Below, one piece after another: positions 9,201-18,326 of a stretch of DNA of 64,000 nucleotides. Numbering within the stretch: the stretch's first letter is position 1; the number at the start of each line of letters is the position of its first letter. The notes beneath the pieces are model-generated. The model was not told the origin of the DNA. It was given only the letters and a program-made list of their open reading frames with translations, and did not search any database. Source of the DNA: Larkinella sp051857545 (GTDB lineage: Bacteria > Bacteroidota > Bacteroidia > Cytophagales > Spirosomataceae); contig NZ_JBPZHB010000001.1 in the NCBI RefSeq assembly GCF_051857545.1, positions 620,001 to 684,000 on the forward strand, read 5' to 3'. A program made the position numbers and the translations under genes.

Positions 9201-10282
9201 ATTCGGGTCCGTCGGGAAAAGAGGAAGTAACGGTCACAGTCGAGGACACCGGTATCGGGATTGCTCCGGTGCATCTGGGGCGCATCTTCGAGCGGTTTTA
9301 TCAGGTCGATCGCCCATCCATCCGAACTTACGAAGGCACCGGCATCGGTCTGGCGCTGGTCAGCGAACTGGTCCGGGTACTGAACGGAACCATCACCGCC
9401 ACCAGCACCGAAGGCATTGGCACGACCTTTATTGTGACCTTGCCCCTGGTTCGGAAAGGGCTGGAAGCCGATGTCGCTTTGCCCCGGATTCAGGGGCAGG
9501 CCCATCCGCTTTTGCAATCGGCCCGTCCGGAGAATATTTTGCTCATCGTCGATGATAACGTCGACATCCGGTTGTATGTACGGAGCATTTTTGAAACCGA
9601 TTACCAGATTGTCGAAGCCACCGACGGGCAGGAAGGGCTGGAAAAAGCCACCGCCCTGTTGCCGAATCTCGTCATTTGCGACCTGATGATGCCCCGGCTC
9701 GATGGGTTCGGGTTTTGCCGGGCGTTGAAAACCCAGGAAGCCACCAGCCACATTCCGGTGGTCATGCTGACGGCCCGCGCCACCGTCGAAGACCGCATCG
9801 AAGGCTTTGAAATCGGGGCCGACGCCTATCTGACCAAGCCCTTCATTCAGGCTGAAATTGTGGCCAGAGTGCGGAATTTATTGCAGAATCAAAGCCGTTT
9901 GCGGGCCTATTTTAGTGGAAGGGGAACCGTGATCCTGCCAGTTGATGAGCCGGCAAAATCGAAGGAAGAAGCTTTTTTGCTAAAAGCGAAAGCAATTATC
10001 GGACAACACCTGGCCGAAAGTGATTTCAGCGTGGAGCAGCTTGGGGAAGAACTGAACCTGAGCCAGCGGCAACTGGTGCGCAAACTAAAAGCCCTGACCG
10101 ACCAAACCGCCGTGGAGTTTATCCGGAATCAACGACTGGATCACGCGGCTGAGCTGCTCCGACTGGGTAATGTCACGGTGTCGGAAGTGGCCTATCAGGT
10201 GGGCTTCGAGAGTCTGTCGTATTTTACGAAAGTGTTTCAGGATAAATATGGCGTGTTGCCTTCTAGCTATGCACAGATCTGA
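6254..10282 (+). CDS. Hybrid two-component sensor/AraC regulator (propeller type)
   Basis: One-protein signalling system (HTCS) of 1342 residues. In order: a signal peptide; a large periplasmic beta-propeller of Reg_prop repeats (GLSQSMIFDIEQDQKGFIWV and many later ...WIGT/WVGT repeats); a Y_Y_Y domain (about 700-790); one membrane helix (about 797-817); HisKA with His 853 (NISHEFRTPL); an HATPase (NAFKFTP, DTGIGIA, GTGIGLAL); a receiver with Asp 1143 (VICDLMMPR); and an AraC HTH at the C-terminus. Such proteins usually sense glycan pieces and activate nearby polysaccharide genes. No glycan genes flank it; the adjacent downstream gene encodes the giant surface protein. A strong terminator follows. 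Confidence 0.95.
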   Translation: MRFLIFFILFPMTLFAQPKGWEEITISDGLSQSMIFDIEQDQKGFIWVATKDGLNRYDGHNFKVFTHDPYNDFSLSGDNCSALLIDSRQRLWVGTFTEGLNLFDDRTQRFYHINISDQTSVNAGNYEVRTLAEDPEGNIWVGTYTNKIFKISLPASLRNQLPGQADLTRQVRIQPIAIQEKKINASSLYFNFRPDGQGLLGAAYGVFSFNWRNPSQATKLSLFGNEVLDLHSVYEDTRQGFLFTSTSDHIKGWYKGQLKTIALPKKKYFGVQLYAMDAQTIAIATADHMWLMSPAELFRQDSLTAQKAFVAFPPNVYSITSVLKDRTGTFWFGTSGYGLRKFNPKIKQFHSYLPNTTLSNLYVDRQGRTYVRFEFSYWELDRTHNRLLPFLDQNLPEADRRQRYLMQDRAGTYWISNVHFETHEKHLFKFSPDWQLLKKYPLPANTAFGFFGNHTIEDQAGNLWIGATNGNLLRFNPKSERFEVFSYQSLMPQSGSDIETYALYIDGSGTLWIGTQKGLVKVMNAQTKPVFSIYKNSKTERQSLSNDFVSSVIDDPNEPDRYLWVGTKGGGLERLDKQTGLFVHFTEARGLPNKVVYGILTDGSKNLWLSTNRGLAQFNPKTYQFRSYTKADGLQDDEFNTSSYFKTASGELLFGGINGLTTFRTAEIGATSPDKPLVNIIGLKINNETVEVGSPGGILSQAIEQTPTLELAYDENLVTLEFGVMDYINSGKNRYRYRLTGIDRDWVEAGTNRFANYAHLPDGSYRFEMMGSADGEVWSNPVELQIRIRPPFYRTWWAYSLYLVVLALIGWQLYRFQIQRLILRQQVVFEQKEASRLAELDALKTRLFTNISHEFRTPLTLILGPIEQLVQEYAHDVRFPLIQRNATRLLSLINQLLDLSKIEAGQLSPELRTGDLAAFFRMLASSFGSLAESQEITFSFLQNESTFRADFDQDKLEKIVTNLLSNAFKFTPSGKAVHMAVNYSGPSGKEEVTVTVEDTGIGIAPVHLGRIFERFYQVDRPSIRTYEGTGIGLALVSELVRVLNGTITATSTEGIGTTFIVTLPLVRKGLEADVALPRIQGQAHPLLQSARPENILLIVDDNVDIRLYVRSIFETDYQIVEATDGQEGLEKATALLPNLVICDLMMPRLDGFGFCRALKTQEATSHIPVVMLTARATVEDRIEGFEIGADAYLTKPFIQAEIVARVRNLLQNQSRLRAYFSGRGTVILPVDEPAKSKEEAFLLKAKAIIGQHLAESDFSVEQLGEELNLSQRQLVRKLKALTDQTAVEFIRNQRLDHAAELLRLGNVTVSEVAYQVGFESLSYFTKVFQDKYGVLPSSYAQI

Positions 10283-10309
10283 ATGGGTCTGCTTTGTTGG
10301 AACTTCTCC

Positions 10310-10330
10310 GCCCCGCCAGGGGCTTTTTTT
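10310..10330 (+). terminator. Rho-independent terminator after the hybrid sensor
   Basis: Perfect 5-bp GC stem GCCCC-GCCA-GGGGC followed at once by seven T residues, 28 bp after the sensor stop codon. Confidence 0.85.
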
Positions 10331-10347
10331 ATGCTTTTCCAATTGAT

Positions 10348-10386
10348 TTGGTAAAAATGAGCTAAGGATTGTCGGATTTGGGTTAA
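10348..10386 (+). promoter_or_regulatory. Conserved upstream element, copy 1 (possible LytTR site)
   Basis: First of three related elements (also at 17864 and 18327). The shared core is AAATGAG, about 7 nt of A-rich sequence, then TGTCGGATTTGGGTTAA. The left and right halves lie 21 bp apart (10348 and 10369), two helical turns, which is the spacing known for LytTR-type tandem sites. It lies about 87 bp before the surface-protein ATG. Binding by the LytTR protein encoded at 18427 is an inference. Confidence 0.45.
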
Positions 10387-10472
10387 TAGGAATTGGTCAT
10401 ATGATGTCACATTTGTGGCCGAAATGCCTGGCTGGTTTCTGCTTATTTTCAACAATCGCATATCCTGTTTTT

Positions 10473-13400
10473 ATGAAATCAATCATTTACGTCCTTTTTT
10501 TTGTACTGGGTTTCTTTGTTTCACATGACCTGTTTGCCACAGACCGCACCTGGACCGGCGCAACCAGTACTGACTGGGCAACGGCCTCGAACTGGAGTCC
10601 TTCGGGCGTACCGGCCAGTGGAGACGTAGCAATTATCGATGCGTCGTCTAACAATCCGGTGATTGGTAACGGTACGAACACCGTGGTCACCTTATTGTAC
10701 ATCAACGCCGGATCACGCCTTACCATAAACAGTGGCGGGACTCTGAACCTGAGAGGCTCCGACGGTCTGTCAGGTGCTATCTACAACGCAGAGTTAATCA
10801 ACAACGGAACCATACGAATAGAGAGTGCAGAAGGTACGGCTGTGGGTGGCACCTTTGTTGTCACCTTTGCATCAACAGTTACAAACCATGGATTAATTGT
10901 AATCAATAGTTTTAACAGATGTTTTGAATTGGCCGATCAGCAGGATGGAGCCTGTACGGTTACAAATTCATCAACAGGCACGATAAATATGATGTCCAAT
11001 GGTGCCGGAATTGACCTTAATCGATTGGGTAGCCGGAACCTGATCAACCAGGGGACGATCAACTATACGGGGATGGGGAGTGCATTATTAATGGATTCAG
11101 GAACCCTCGCATTAACCAATAGCGGGACATTCAATATCAATTCGGGTACCGGGATTTCCAGCTCAGTGGCCAGCACCATTATTAACCAGGCTTGCGGTAA
11201 AATTATCATGGCGGCCGGTAATTTTGACAACACCAACGCTACAACGACCAATGCGGGACTTATTCAGATCGCCGGTACGCTGACCCGTTCGGGTGGTTCA
11301 TTTACCAATAATGGTGTTTTGAAGTACGGATCGCTGTCGGGTACCATTACGAATAATCAGCTTCAGGTCAATGATCATCCAAGTCCGATATTTACTTACG
11401 GGGGCAATTACTCGATGACGGTTAACGGTATCTATACCGAACCTACCTCAACGACTTCGGCCGGATCGTTTACTGCGCCCAATACCTTTACCCCTTCGGG
11501 TCTGCCTGCCGGATCGCAGACGCTTTACGCCAAAATTACGCCCTCGGGCAATGCCTGTTCCTATGTCGTTCCGTTTACGTACAGTATGGCTTCTCCGCCG
11601 ACGATCAGCACAGAGCCGGTTTCGCAAACCGTGTGCAGCAGCAGTCCGGTCAGCTTTTCGGTCGTCGCCAGCAATGCGACGAGCTACCGCTGGCAGCGTT
11701 CCTACGACAACACCTTCAACTTTCCTTCTAATCTTAGCAATACCGGTATTTATAGCGGTGCCGACACGCCGGTGCTGACGATCTCATCCGTTTCGGATGT
11801 AAATGGAGCCTACTTTCGCTGTGTGGTGACCAACGGCGGAGAATCCACCAACTCGGAAGGGGTGCTACTGACCGTAACGACCTTACCCACGGCTACGATT
11901 TCCTATGCCAATTCGTTGTTGTGTACCAACGGTAGTCAGCAGGGGGTGTCGCGTTCGGGCAACAACAGCAACGGAGGAGTCTACAGCAGCAGTCCCTCCA
12001 GTCTCTCGCTCACCAGTGATTTTGGCGCAGTAATGCCCGGGAGCAGTACGCCGGGTAGTTATACAGTTACCTACACCGTACCGGCGCGGGGAGGCTGTCC
12101 GGTAGTGACCGCCACGACCACGCTGACAATAACGGCCCCGCCGACCTTTACAGGCAACGCGGTCACCCAGCCCACCTGTGCTACGTCAACGGGTACGATT
12201 AGCGTAACGGCGACGGGCAGCGGCACCATCGAGTATTCGCGCAACGGGACCGACTGGCAATCCAGCGGAACCTTCAGTGGATTGAATCCGGGTGGTTACA
12301 CGATTCGCGCGCGCTCGTCAGACAATCTCACCTGTACCCGAAACATCACGTTCACATTGAATGCGGTTTCTGAGCCTACAGTAAGTAATCCGGCCATAAC
12401 GACGGCGACAACGGCGGCTGCTTTCAGCCAGAACTTTACGGCGTCGGGCGGCACGGCACCCTACAGTTATTCGCTGGCGAGTGGTACTTTGCCCACGGGT
12501 TTGACGCTGGCAACAACGGGCGTTCTATCGGGAACAGCCACGGAGGGGGGAAGCTTCACGATCACCGTTCGGGCCACGGGCAACAATGGCTGTTCGGGCG
12601 TCGGAGCACCGTATATTCTGGATGTAACCGCTATTCCGGTTGCCGTGATCAATACCGGGCCGGTTTCGCAGACCGTTTGCAGCACCAGTCCGGCTAGTTT
12701 CTCGGTAGCTGCCACCAATGCGACCAGCTATCAGTGGCAGCGCTCTGCCGACAATACCTTCAACTTTCCTTCCAACCTCTCCAATTCGGGCGTCTACAGT
12801 GGTACCGACACGCCGGTGCTGACCATCTCGTCGGTTTCCGCCCAGAATGGCTACTACTTCCGCTGCGTGGTGAGCAACGAAGGAGGTCCCGTGAACTCAA
12901 ATGGAGCTTCCATCACGGTAACGACGCTTCCGACCGTCACTATTTCCTATATCAATCCGCTCTTATGTACCACCGGTGGCACGCAGGGGTTGGTAACGCG
13001 CTCGGGGCTCAACAACAACGGCGGAACTTACAGCAGCAGTCCCTCGAGTTTATCGCTCAGCAGCAGTTCAGGCAGCGTAACAACCGGGAGCAGTACACCG
13101 GGAAGTTACACGGTGACTTACACCGTACCGGCCAACGGGGGATGTCCGGTCGTGACGGCTACGACCACTTTGACGATTACGGCCCCGCCCACGGCGACGG
13201 GCAACGCGGTTACCCAGCCGACCTGTGCCATCCCAACGGGAACAATCAGCGTAACGGCGACGGGCAACGGCACCATCGAGTACTCGCGCAACGGCACCGA
13301 TTGGCAGAGCAGCGGCTTGTTCAGCGGGCTGGAGCCCAATTCGTACGTCATTCGGGTGCGCTCGTCCGACAACCTCACGTGTACACGAAATCTGGGCTTC

Positions 13401-16400
13401 ACGATCAATGCCGTTCCCTCAGCACCCACGGTAAGTAATCCCGACGTGACAACGGCGACAGCGGGTACGGCTTTCAGCCGGAATTTTACGGCTTCGGGCG
13501 GCACATCACCCTACAGTTATTCAGTGGCCAGTGGCACCTTGCCCAATGGACTCAGTTTGGCAACCACCGGGGTTTTATCGGGAACACCCACCGAAAGCGG
13601 CAGCTTCACGATCACGGTTCGGGCCACGGGCAACAACGGCTGCTCCGGCCTGGGTTCGGCGTATGTACTGATCGTAGGAGACGCCCCCTCCGCCGATTTA
13701 TCCATTACCAAAACCGACGGCGTCTCAAGTCTGGCTCCCGGCTCCCCGACCACCTACACCATTACCGTCAGCAATGCCGGACCGCTGGCGGTAACCGGGG
13801 CAACGGTGACCGATAATTTTCCGGTCTCCATCACCTCGGTAGCCTGGACGGCGACGTTTGCCGGTGGAGCATCGGGGACGGGATCCGGAACCGGAAACAT
13901 CAGCCAGCAGGTGAATTTGCCCGTGGGCGGTTCCGTGACCTACGTGGCGGTTTGTGAAACCAGTTCGACTTCAACCGGCAGTTTGTCCAATACCACATCG
14001 GTCAGTACGCCCGGCGGTATAACCGACCCCAATCCCGATAACAACAGTGCCACGGATGTGAATACCCTGACATCTTCGGCCGATCTGGTGGTTACTTTTT
14101 CCGACAGCCCCGATCCGGTTGGTGCGGGCAATAACCTTACCTATGCCGGACAGGTCAGCAACCTGGGACCCAGCACCGCCAGCGCGGTGCAATTGTCGAT
14201 TCCGCTTTCGACCAGCACCACATTCTTTTCGCTTATCGCACCGGATGGCTGGAGTTGTACGACGCCGTCGGTGGGGACAACCGGGACGGTTTCCTGTAGT
14301 CGGGCCAGTTTTCCAACCGCTGGTACCGCCAGTTTTACGCTGGTTGTGACAACCGTGCCGGGATCGGAAGGCAATATTCTGACGACCACCGCAACGGTAT
14401 CGTCTGGTATAACGGACCCCAATTCGGATAACAACGCGGCTTCGGTCAGTACGTCTGTTGTATCGGGTAGTGCCGACCTGTCGAACCTCACCCTGAGCGT
14501 CGGGAGCTTCTCGACGGCGTTTTTTCCAAGTGTTACCAGTTACTCGGCTACCGTCGGCAATGCCACCAGTAGCCTGACGGTGACGCCTACTTCAGCAAAC
14601 AGCAACGCGGGCATTCAGGTCCGGGTCAACGGCGGGAGTTATGGTTCTGTAGCCAGTGGCGCGGCTTCTGATCCGCTGGCGCTCACGGTGGGGGCCAATT
14701 CCATCGAGGTGCAGGTGACGGCGGAGGATGGTGTAACGACCAAAACGTACCGGGTGACGGTCACCCGGGGCGTGGAGACGCCTACTATTGACACCCAGCC
14801 AGTTTCGCAGACGGTGTGCAGCACGAGTCCGGTGAGTTTTTCCGTAGCGGCCAGCAATGCCACCACATACCGGTGGCAGCGGTCTGTCGATCATACGTTC
14901 AATTTTCCCAACAACCTGTCGAATTCAGACGGTTACAGCGGGACCGATACGCCAGTGCTGACGATCTCGTCGGTTTCAGGAATCAACGGTTATTACTTCC
15001 GCTGCGTGGTCAGCAACGGGGGGGGAGGAACCAATTCGGAGGGGGCATTGCTGACCGTGACGACCTTGCCGACTGCGTCCATTGGTTATAACAATACGGT
15101 ATTTTGCAACAATACCAGTGATCTGGGGCTGGTCACGCGCTCGGGCCTGGGGAGCAACGGCGGAACCTACAGCAGCCATCCGTCGAGCCTTTCAATCAAT
15201 AGCAGTTCGGGAAACGTGACGCCCAGCAGCAGCCCCGCTGGCAGTTATACCATTACGTACACCGTTCCCGCCAGTGGTGGCTGTCCGGTCGTGACTGCCA
15301 CGACCACGCTAACGGTTGTGGCCCCGCCTACTTTTGTGGGCAATCGTGTTACGCAGCCTACGTGTGCCTTACCAACGGGCACGATCAGTGTGAGTGCGAC
15401 CGGGAGCGGGGAGATTTCATATTCGCGAAACGGTACGGACTGGCAACCCGGCGGAGTGTTCAGTGACCTGACGCCAGGCCAGTACTTTATCCAGGCGCGG
15501 TCGTCAGACAATCCTGCTTGTGTACGAACGTTGCTTATGACGGTGAATGACGTCCCTTCGGCGCCCACAGTGAGCAATCCGGCCATAACGACAGCCACAG
15601 TAAGTACGGTTTTCAGCCAGACCTTTACGGCGTCGGGCGGCACATCACCCTACAGCTATTCGGTGGCCAGTGGCACCTTGCCCAGCGGACTCAGTTTGGC
15701 AACAACCGGGGTTTTATCGGGAACACCCACCGAGAGCGGCAGCTTTACGATCACCGTTCGGGCCACGGGCAACAACGGCTGTTCGGGCCTGGGTTCGGCG
15801 TATACCATAACGGTCGGGCAAGCCGCGCCTTTCATCAGCGGTTTTGCGCCCAGCCCCACTGCGGTTTGCGTGGGTAGCCCGGTGACGTTTACCGCCACCA
15901 TTGCCAACCTAACCGGCAGCTATTCCTATACGCTTACCTCCCTCTCCAACGAAGACATTCTGTATACCGGCACCAGCAGCAACCCGAACTTTAGTCAGAC
16001 CATACCAGCTCCCGCATCGGGGCAAACCTTCGAGCTAGAAGTGATCAACAACGGAATGCGGGCAACAGCCACCCAATTCCTGACAGTAAATGCGCTGCCA
16101 GTGGCGACCTTGGTCGATAACGGGCCTTTAACCTGCGGACAAACCTCAGTCACTCTCACCGCTTCGGGCGGCACTAGCTACACGTTTACCAGCGGCAGTG
16201 GCGTCGTGGGTACACCCGGTGAAACAAACACGGTGCTGGTCAGTAGTCCAGGTACCTATTCGGTCACGGTAGCGAACGCCAGCGGCTGTACGGCCTCGGC
16301 CAGTGTCCAGGTTAGCAGCAATATCGTATCGCCGTCGGCTCCCAACTTAACCAGCACCACCGTTACGCAGGGTGCACCCCCGGTAACGTTAACCGCCGAC

Positions 16401-17795
16401 AATTGTGCGGGTACACTCACCTGGACCGGGCCAGGGGGCTCCACTGGAACCGGGCCCATTACCGTTACGACGGCATCACCCGGTACATTTATCTATGAGG
16501 CTACCTGTACCGTGAATGACTGTGTCGGTGACCCCGCCAGCGTGACGGTCGTCGTGGCGGCTCCTGCTGTTACCGGTTCGTTCGACGGGTTTATTTACGG
16601 AGCCGACTGCGCCACCTTCCGGGGCTGGGTCTGGGACCGCAACAAACCCAATGCCGTCATCACCATCGATATTTTGGACGGGACTACGGTAATTGCGACC
16701 ATTCCGGCGGGTGAATTCCGGCAGGATCTGCTCAATGCGGGCAAGGGCAACGGGCGTCATGCGTTCTTCTGGCCCATTCCCGATGCGTTGAAAGACGGTT
16801 TGCCCCACAGCCTCTCGGCCCGCGTAACGGGCAATAGTTTCGTGCTGAAAGATTCGCCAAAGGTGTTGATTTGTGAATCCAATACCAGCCCGGATGGCAA
16901 TAAACCGCCCCAACCCCCAACGCCGACGGTGCTGATTGCTCCGCTGGTGGCTCAGGTGGGCGTGCCTTTCTCGGGAACTCTGGTGGCTTTCACGGACCCC
17001 GAAGGTGGATCATTGAGCTATAATCTAAGCGGTTTGCCAGCGGGGTTGAGCCTGGAGATGCCCACCCGCATCATCAGTGGGACGCCCACGGAATCGGGGA
17101 CGTTCGTGCTGACCTATCAAGCCACCGACGGACCAGGGGCTTCCAACAGCGTGAGCTTTCAGTTGACGGTCAACCCGGCCGAGACGACGACGGTAACGGG
17201 CAGTTTCGAAGGGTATCTGGACAAACTGGATTGTGGCGGCATCCGGGGCTGGGTCTGGGATCGCAACAAACCGAACGCGCCGTTGACGGTAGAATTCTAC
17301 ACCGAAAGCAGTCCGGGAACCACCACGGTTCTGGGCAGCACGCTGGCCAACATCTACCGGCAGGATCTGAAGGATGCGGGTAAGGGCAACGGGGCTCATG
17401 CCTACAACTTTACGCCCCCGGGCAGTGTGACCAACGGCACACCGGTGCTGGCCCGGGTGCTGGGCTCCAGCTTCGTGCTGAAAGGCTCGCCAAAAGCCTA
17501 TCAGTGTGCCGGAGCGCGCTTGTCGGCCGAACAGAAACCGGTTTTGGAGGTGGCGGTTTTGGGCAACCCGATCCACGATCACCTGGATCTGGTGATTCGG
17601 GGGGCGGAGGGACAGCCACTGACGGTGCAGGTGATGGATGTGCAGGGGCGGTTTGTCGGTGAACACCACGTGGGCCGGGCGGGTATAGTGGAACAGGCGC
17701 GGTTATCGGTGACGGGCCAATCGGCGGGGTTGCTGGTGGTGCGGGTGCAGGTGACGGGTCAGGTCAAAACCATAACCGTTTTGAAGACCAATTAA
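10473..17795 (+). CDS. Giant Ig-rich secreted surface protein with probable T9SS-type C-terminus
   Basis: Secreted or surface protein of 2440 residues. ATG 10473 was chosen over 10401 because MKSIIYVLFFVLGFFVSHDLFA is a clear signal peptide. In order: a T/S-rich beta-helix-like N-terminal region (RTWTG... to about 370); two Ig plus He_PIG modules; two DUF11-type repeats (SADLSITKTDG, about 1075-1330); a cadherin-like beta-sandwich (SADLSNLTLSVG); a third Ig/He_PIG module; more Ig-like domains; two copies of a module with GWVWDRNKPN; another He_PIG; and a C-terminal domain (VLEVAVLGNPIHDHLDL...) typical of type IX secretion sorting. Probably an adhesin or matrix protein. No catalytic domain was recognised. 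A conserved element lies upstream and a terminator follows. Confidence 0.85.
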   Translation: MKSIIYVLFFVLGFFVSHDLFATDRTWTGATSTDWATASNWSPSGVPASGDVAIIDASSNNPVIGNGTNTVVTLLYINAGSRLTINSGGTLNLRGSDGLSGAIYNAELINNGTIRIESAEGTAVGGTFVVTFASTVTNHGLIVINSFNRCFELADQQDGACTVTNSSTGTINMMSNGAGIDLNRLGSRNLINQGTINYTGMGSALLMDSGTLALTNSGTFNINSGTGISSSVASTIINQACGKIIMAAGNFDNTNATTTNAGLIQIAGTLTRSGGSFTNNGVLKYGSLSGTITNNQLQVNDHPSPIFTYGGNYSMTVNGIYTEPTSTTSAGSFTAPNTFTPSGLPAGSQTLYAKITPSGNACSYVVPFTYSMASPPTISTEPVSQTVCSSSPVSFSVVASNATSYRWQRSYDNTFNFPSNLSNTGIYSGADTPVLTISSVSDVNGAYFRCVVTNGGESTNSEGVLLTVTTLPTATISYANSLLCTNGSQQGVSRSGNNSNGGVYSSSPSSLSLTSDFGAVMPGSSTPGSYTVTYTVPARGGCPVVTATTTLTITAPPTFTGNAVTQPTCATSTGTISVTATGSGTIEYSRNGTDWQSSGTFSGLNPGGYTIRARSSDNLTCTRNITFTLNAVSEPTVSNPAITTATTAAAFSQNFTASGGTAPYSYSLASGTLPTGLTLATTGVLSGTATEGGSFTITVRATGNNGCSGVGAPYILDVTAIPVAVINTGPVSQTVCSTSPASFSVAATNATSYQWQRSADNTFNFPSNLSNSGVYSGTDTPVLTISSVSAQNGYYFRCVVSNEGGPVNSNGASITVTTLPTVTISYINPLLCTTGGTQGLVTRSGLNNNGGTYSSSPSSLSLSSSSGSVTTGSSTPGSYTVTYTVPANGGCPVVTATTTLTITAPPTATGNAVTQPTCAIPTGTISVTATGNGTIEYSRNGTDWQSSGLFSGLEPNSYVIRVRSSDNLTCTRNLGFTINAVPSAPTVSNPDVTTATAGTAFSRNFTASGGTSPYSYSVASGTLPNGLSLATTGVLSGTPTESGSFTITVRATGNNGCSGLGSAYVLIVGDAPSADLSITKTDGVSSLAPGSPTTYTITVSNAGPLAVTGATVTDNFPVSITSVAWTATFAGGASGTGSGTGNISQQVNLPVGGSVTYVAVCETSSTSTGSLSNTTSVSTPGGITDPNPDNNSATDVNTLTSSADLVVTFSDSPDPVGAGNNLTYAGQVSNLGPSTASAVQLSIPLSTSTTFFSLIAPDGWSCTTPSVGTTGTVSCSRASFPTAGTASFTLVVTTVPGSEGNILTTTATVSSGITDPNSDNNAASVSTSVVSGSADLSNLTLSVGSFSTAFFPSVTSYSATVGNATSSLTVTPTSANSNAGIQVRVNGGSYGSVASGAASDPLALTVGANSIEVQVTAEDGVTTKTYRVTVTRGVETPTIDTQPVSQTVCSTSPVSFSVAASNATTYRWQRSVDHTFNFPNNLSNSDGYSGTDTPVLTISSVSGINGYYFRCVVSNGGGGTNSEGALLTVTTLPTASIGYNNTVFCNNTSDLGLVTRSGLGSNGGTYSSHPSSLSINSSSGNVTPSSSPAGSYTITYTVPASGGCPVVTATTTLTVVAPPTFVGNRVTQPTCALPTGTISVSATGSGEISYSRNGTDWQPGGVFSDLTPGQYFIQARSSDNPACVRTLLMTVNDVPSAPTVSNPAITTATVSTVFSQTFTASGGTSPYSYSVASGTLPSGLSLATTGVLSGTPTESGSFTITVRATGNNGCSGLGSAYTITVGQAAPFISGFAPSPTAVCVGSPVTFTATIANLTGSYSYTLTSLSNEDILYTGTSSNPNFSQTIPAPASGQTFELEVINNGMRATATQFLTVNALPVATLVDNGPLTCGQTSVTLTASGGTSYTFTSGSGVVGTPGETNTVLVSSPGTYSVTVANASGCTASASVQVSSNIVSPSAPNLTSTTVTQGAPPVTLTADNCAGTLTWTGPGGSTGTGPITVTTASPGTFIYEATCTVNDCVGDPASVTVVVAAPAVTGSFDGFIYGADCATFRGWVWDRNKPNAVITIDILDGTTVIATIPAGEFRQDLLNAGKGNGRHAFFWPIPDALKDGLPHSLSARVTGNSFVLKDSPKVLICESNTSPDGNKPPQPPTPTVLIAPLVAQVGVPFSGTLVAFTDPEGGSLSYNLSGLPAGLSLEMPTRIISGTPTESGTFVLTYQATDGPGASNSVSFQLTVNPAETTTVTGSFEGYLDKLDCGGIRGWVWDRNKPNAPLTVEFYTESSPGTTTVLGSTLANIYRQDLKDAGKGNGAHAYNFTPPGSVTNGTPVLARVLGSSFVLKGSPKAYQCAGARLSAEQKPVLEVAVLGNPIHDHLDLVIRGAEGQPLTVQVMDVQGRFVGEHHVGRAGIVEQARLSVTGQSAGLLVVRVQVTGQVKTITVLKTN
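11616..12620 (+). repeat. About 1-kb Ig/He_PIG coding module, copy 1
   Basis: Codes for PVSQTVCSSSPVSFSV through TVRATGNNGCSG. It is closely similar in DNA and protein to the copies at 12660 and 14799, as judged by eye. Confidence 0.8.
12660..13668 (+). repeat. About 1-kb Ig/He_PIG coding module, copy 2
   Basis: Begins PVSQTVCSTSPASFSV and ends TVRATGNNGCSGLGSAY. It lies directly behind copy 1 and is followed by the DUF11 repeats. Confidence 0.8.
14799..15808 (+). repeat. About 1-kb Ig/He_PIG coding module, copy 3
   Basis: Begins PVSQTVCSTSPVSFSV and ends NNGCSGLGSAY. It is separated from copy 2 by the DUF11 and cadherin-like domains. The last 150 bp are almost identical to the end of copy 2. 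Confidence 0.8.
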
Positions 17796-17800
17796 AGCGG

Positions 17801-17848
17801 GAGCGGGGCGGCAACCGTTGCCGCCCGCTTTCCGGAAAATCTTTTTTT
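17801..17848 (+). terminator. Terminator after the giant surface protein
   Basis: A GC-rich hairpin (GCGGGGCGGCAA / TTGCCGCCCGC, loop around 17815) lies just past the stop codon. A run of seven T residues occurs at 17842-17848, slightly separated from the stem. Confidence 0.65.
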
Positions 17849-17863
17849 AGTCGGGCGGATCAT

Positions 17864-17902
17864 TTGGCGAAAATGAGCAAAAGAATGTCGGATTTGGGTT
17901 AA
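17864..17902 (+). promoter_or_regulatory. Conserved upstream element, copy 2
   Basis: Nearly identical to copy 1 across AAATGAGC, an A-rich spacer and TGTCGGATTTGGGTTAA, with half-elements again 21 bp apart (17864 and 17885). It sits 75 bp before a small doubtful ORF at 17977. Confidence 0.45.
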
Positions 17903-17976
17903 CACAAATTGGCCGTTGAAAGTCAGCTTTGTGGTAGAAAAACACGTTCATTTTTTCACCACTTTTCGGTCGTGCT

Positions 17977-18288
17977 ATGCAAAACAACGCCGGTTTTTGC
18001 CGCCCTTTTCAAGCCTGTCGGACGAGGCTGACGTCGATGGTTTCAGGCTTGAGTCTGCTTGTTTGGGGTCTGCTTTGTGGTCAGGCCATGCTGTTGGCAG
18101 TCGTTCAAACGGTGAACCACGAAGCGGTTTGCCACGTGGATCACGGTTTCTTGTGTGACGTGTATATGGGCGTTCCTTCCCACGAAAAAAGAGGAAAATC
18201 AATGGATTCGTCTCCGCCCCGCAGGGCGTTGGCCACGGCTGAAAGGGTGGCACCGGATACGTTTTTGAAGATCCTCAAAACGGCTTAA
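17977..18288 (+). CDS. Doubtful small ORF, unknown
   Basis: Open frame of 103 residues with one hydrophobic segment (LSLLVWGLLCGQAMLLAVV, about 25-43) and a polar tail. I do not recognise a family, and there is no clear ribosome binding site. In favour: a copy of the conserved upstream element lies at the same distance as for the surface-protein gene. Against: the 18200-18260 stretch looks like REP-type palindromic DNA (CCCCGCAGGGCG), and another frame on the opposite strand is equally open. It may be the remnant of a gene. The rest of the 17796-18399 gap holds the terminator and two conserved elements. Confidence 0.2.
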   Translation: MQNNAGFCRPFQACRTRLTSMVSGLSLLVWGLLCGQAMLLAVVQTVNHEAVCHVDHGFLCDVYMGVPSHEKRGKSMDSSPPRRALATAERVAPDTFLKILKTA

Positions 18289-18326
18289 AATGCTTTTTAT
18301 GGGAGCATGGGTCTAAAAAGGGGCGA

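Noticed and set aside
8096..9751. Long minus-strand frames inside the first hybrid sensor
   Set aside because: They lie entirely opposite a full-length, motif-rich HTCS protein and have no recognisable domains.
12734..13438. 234-codon alternative plus frame within the surface protein
   Set aside because: It overlaps module 2 of the Ig-rich protein in another frame. The composition (Arg/His/Gln-rich) is that of a frame-shifted shadow.
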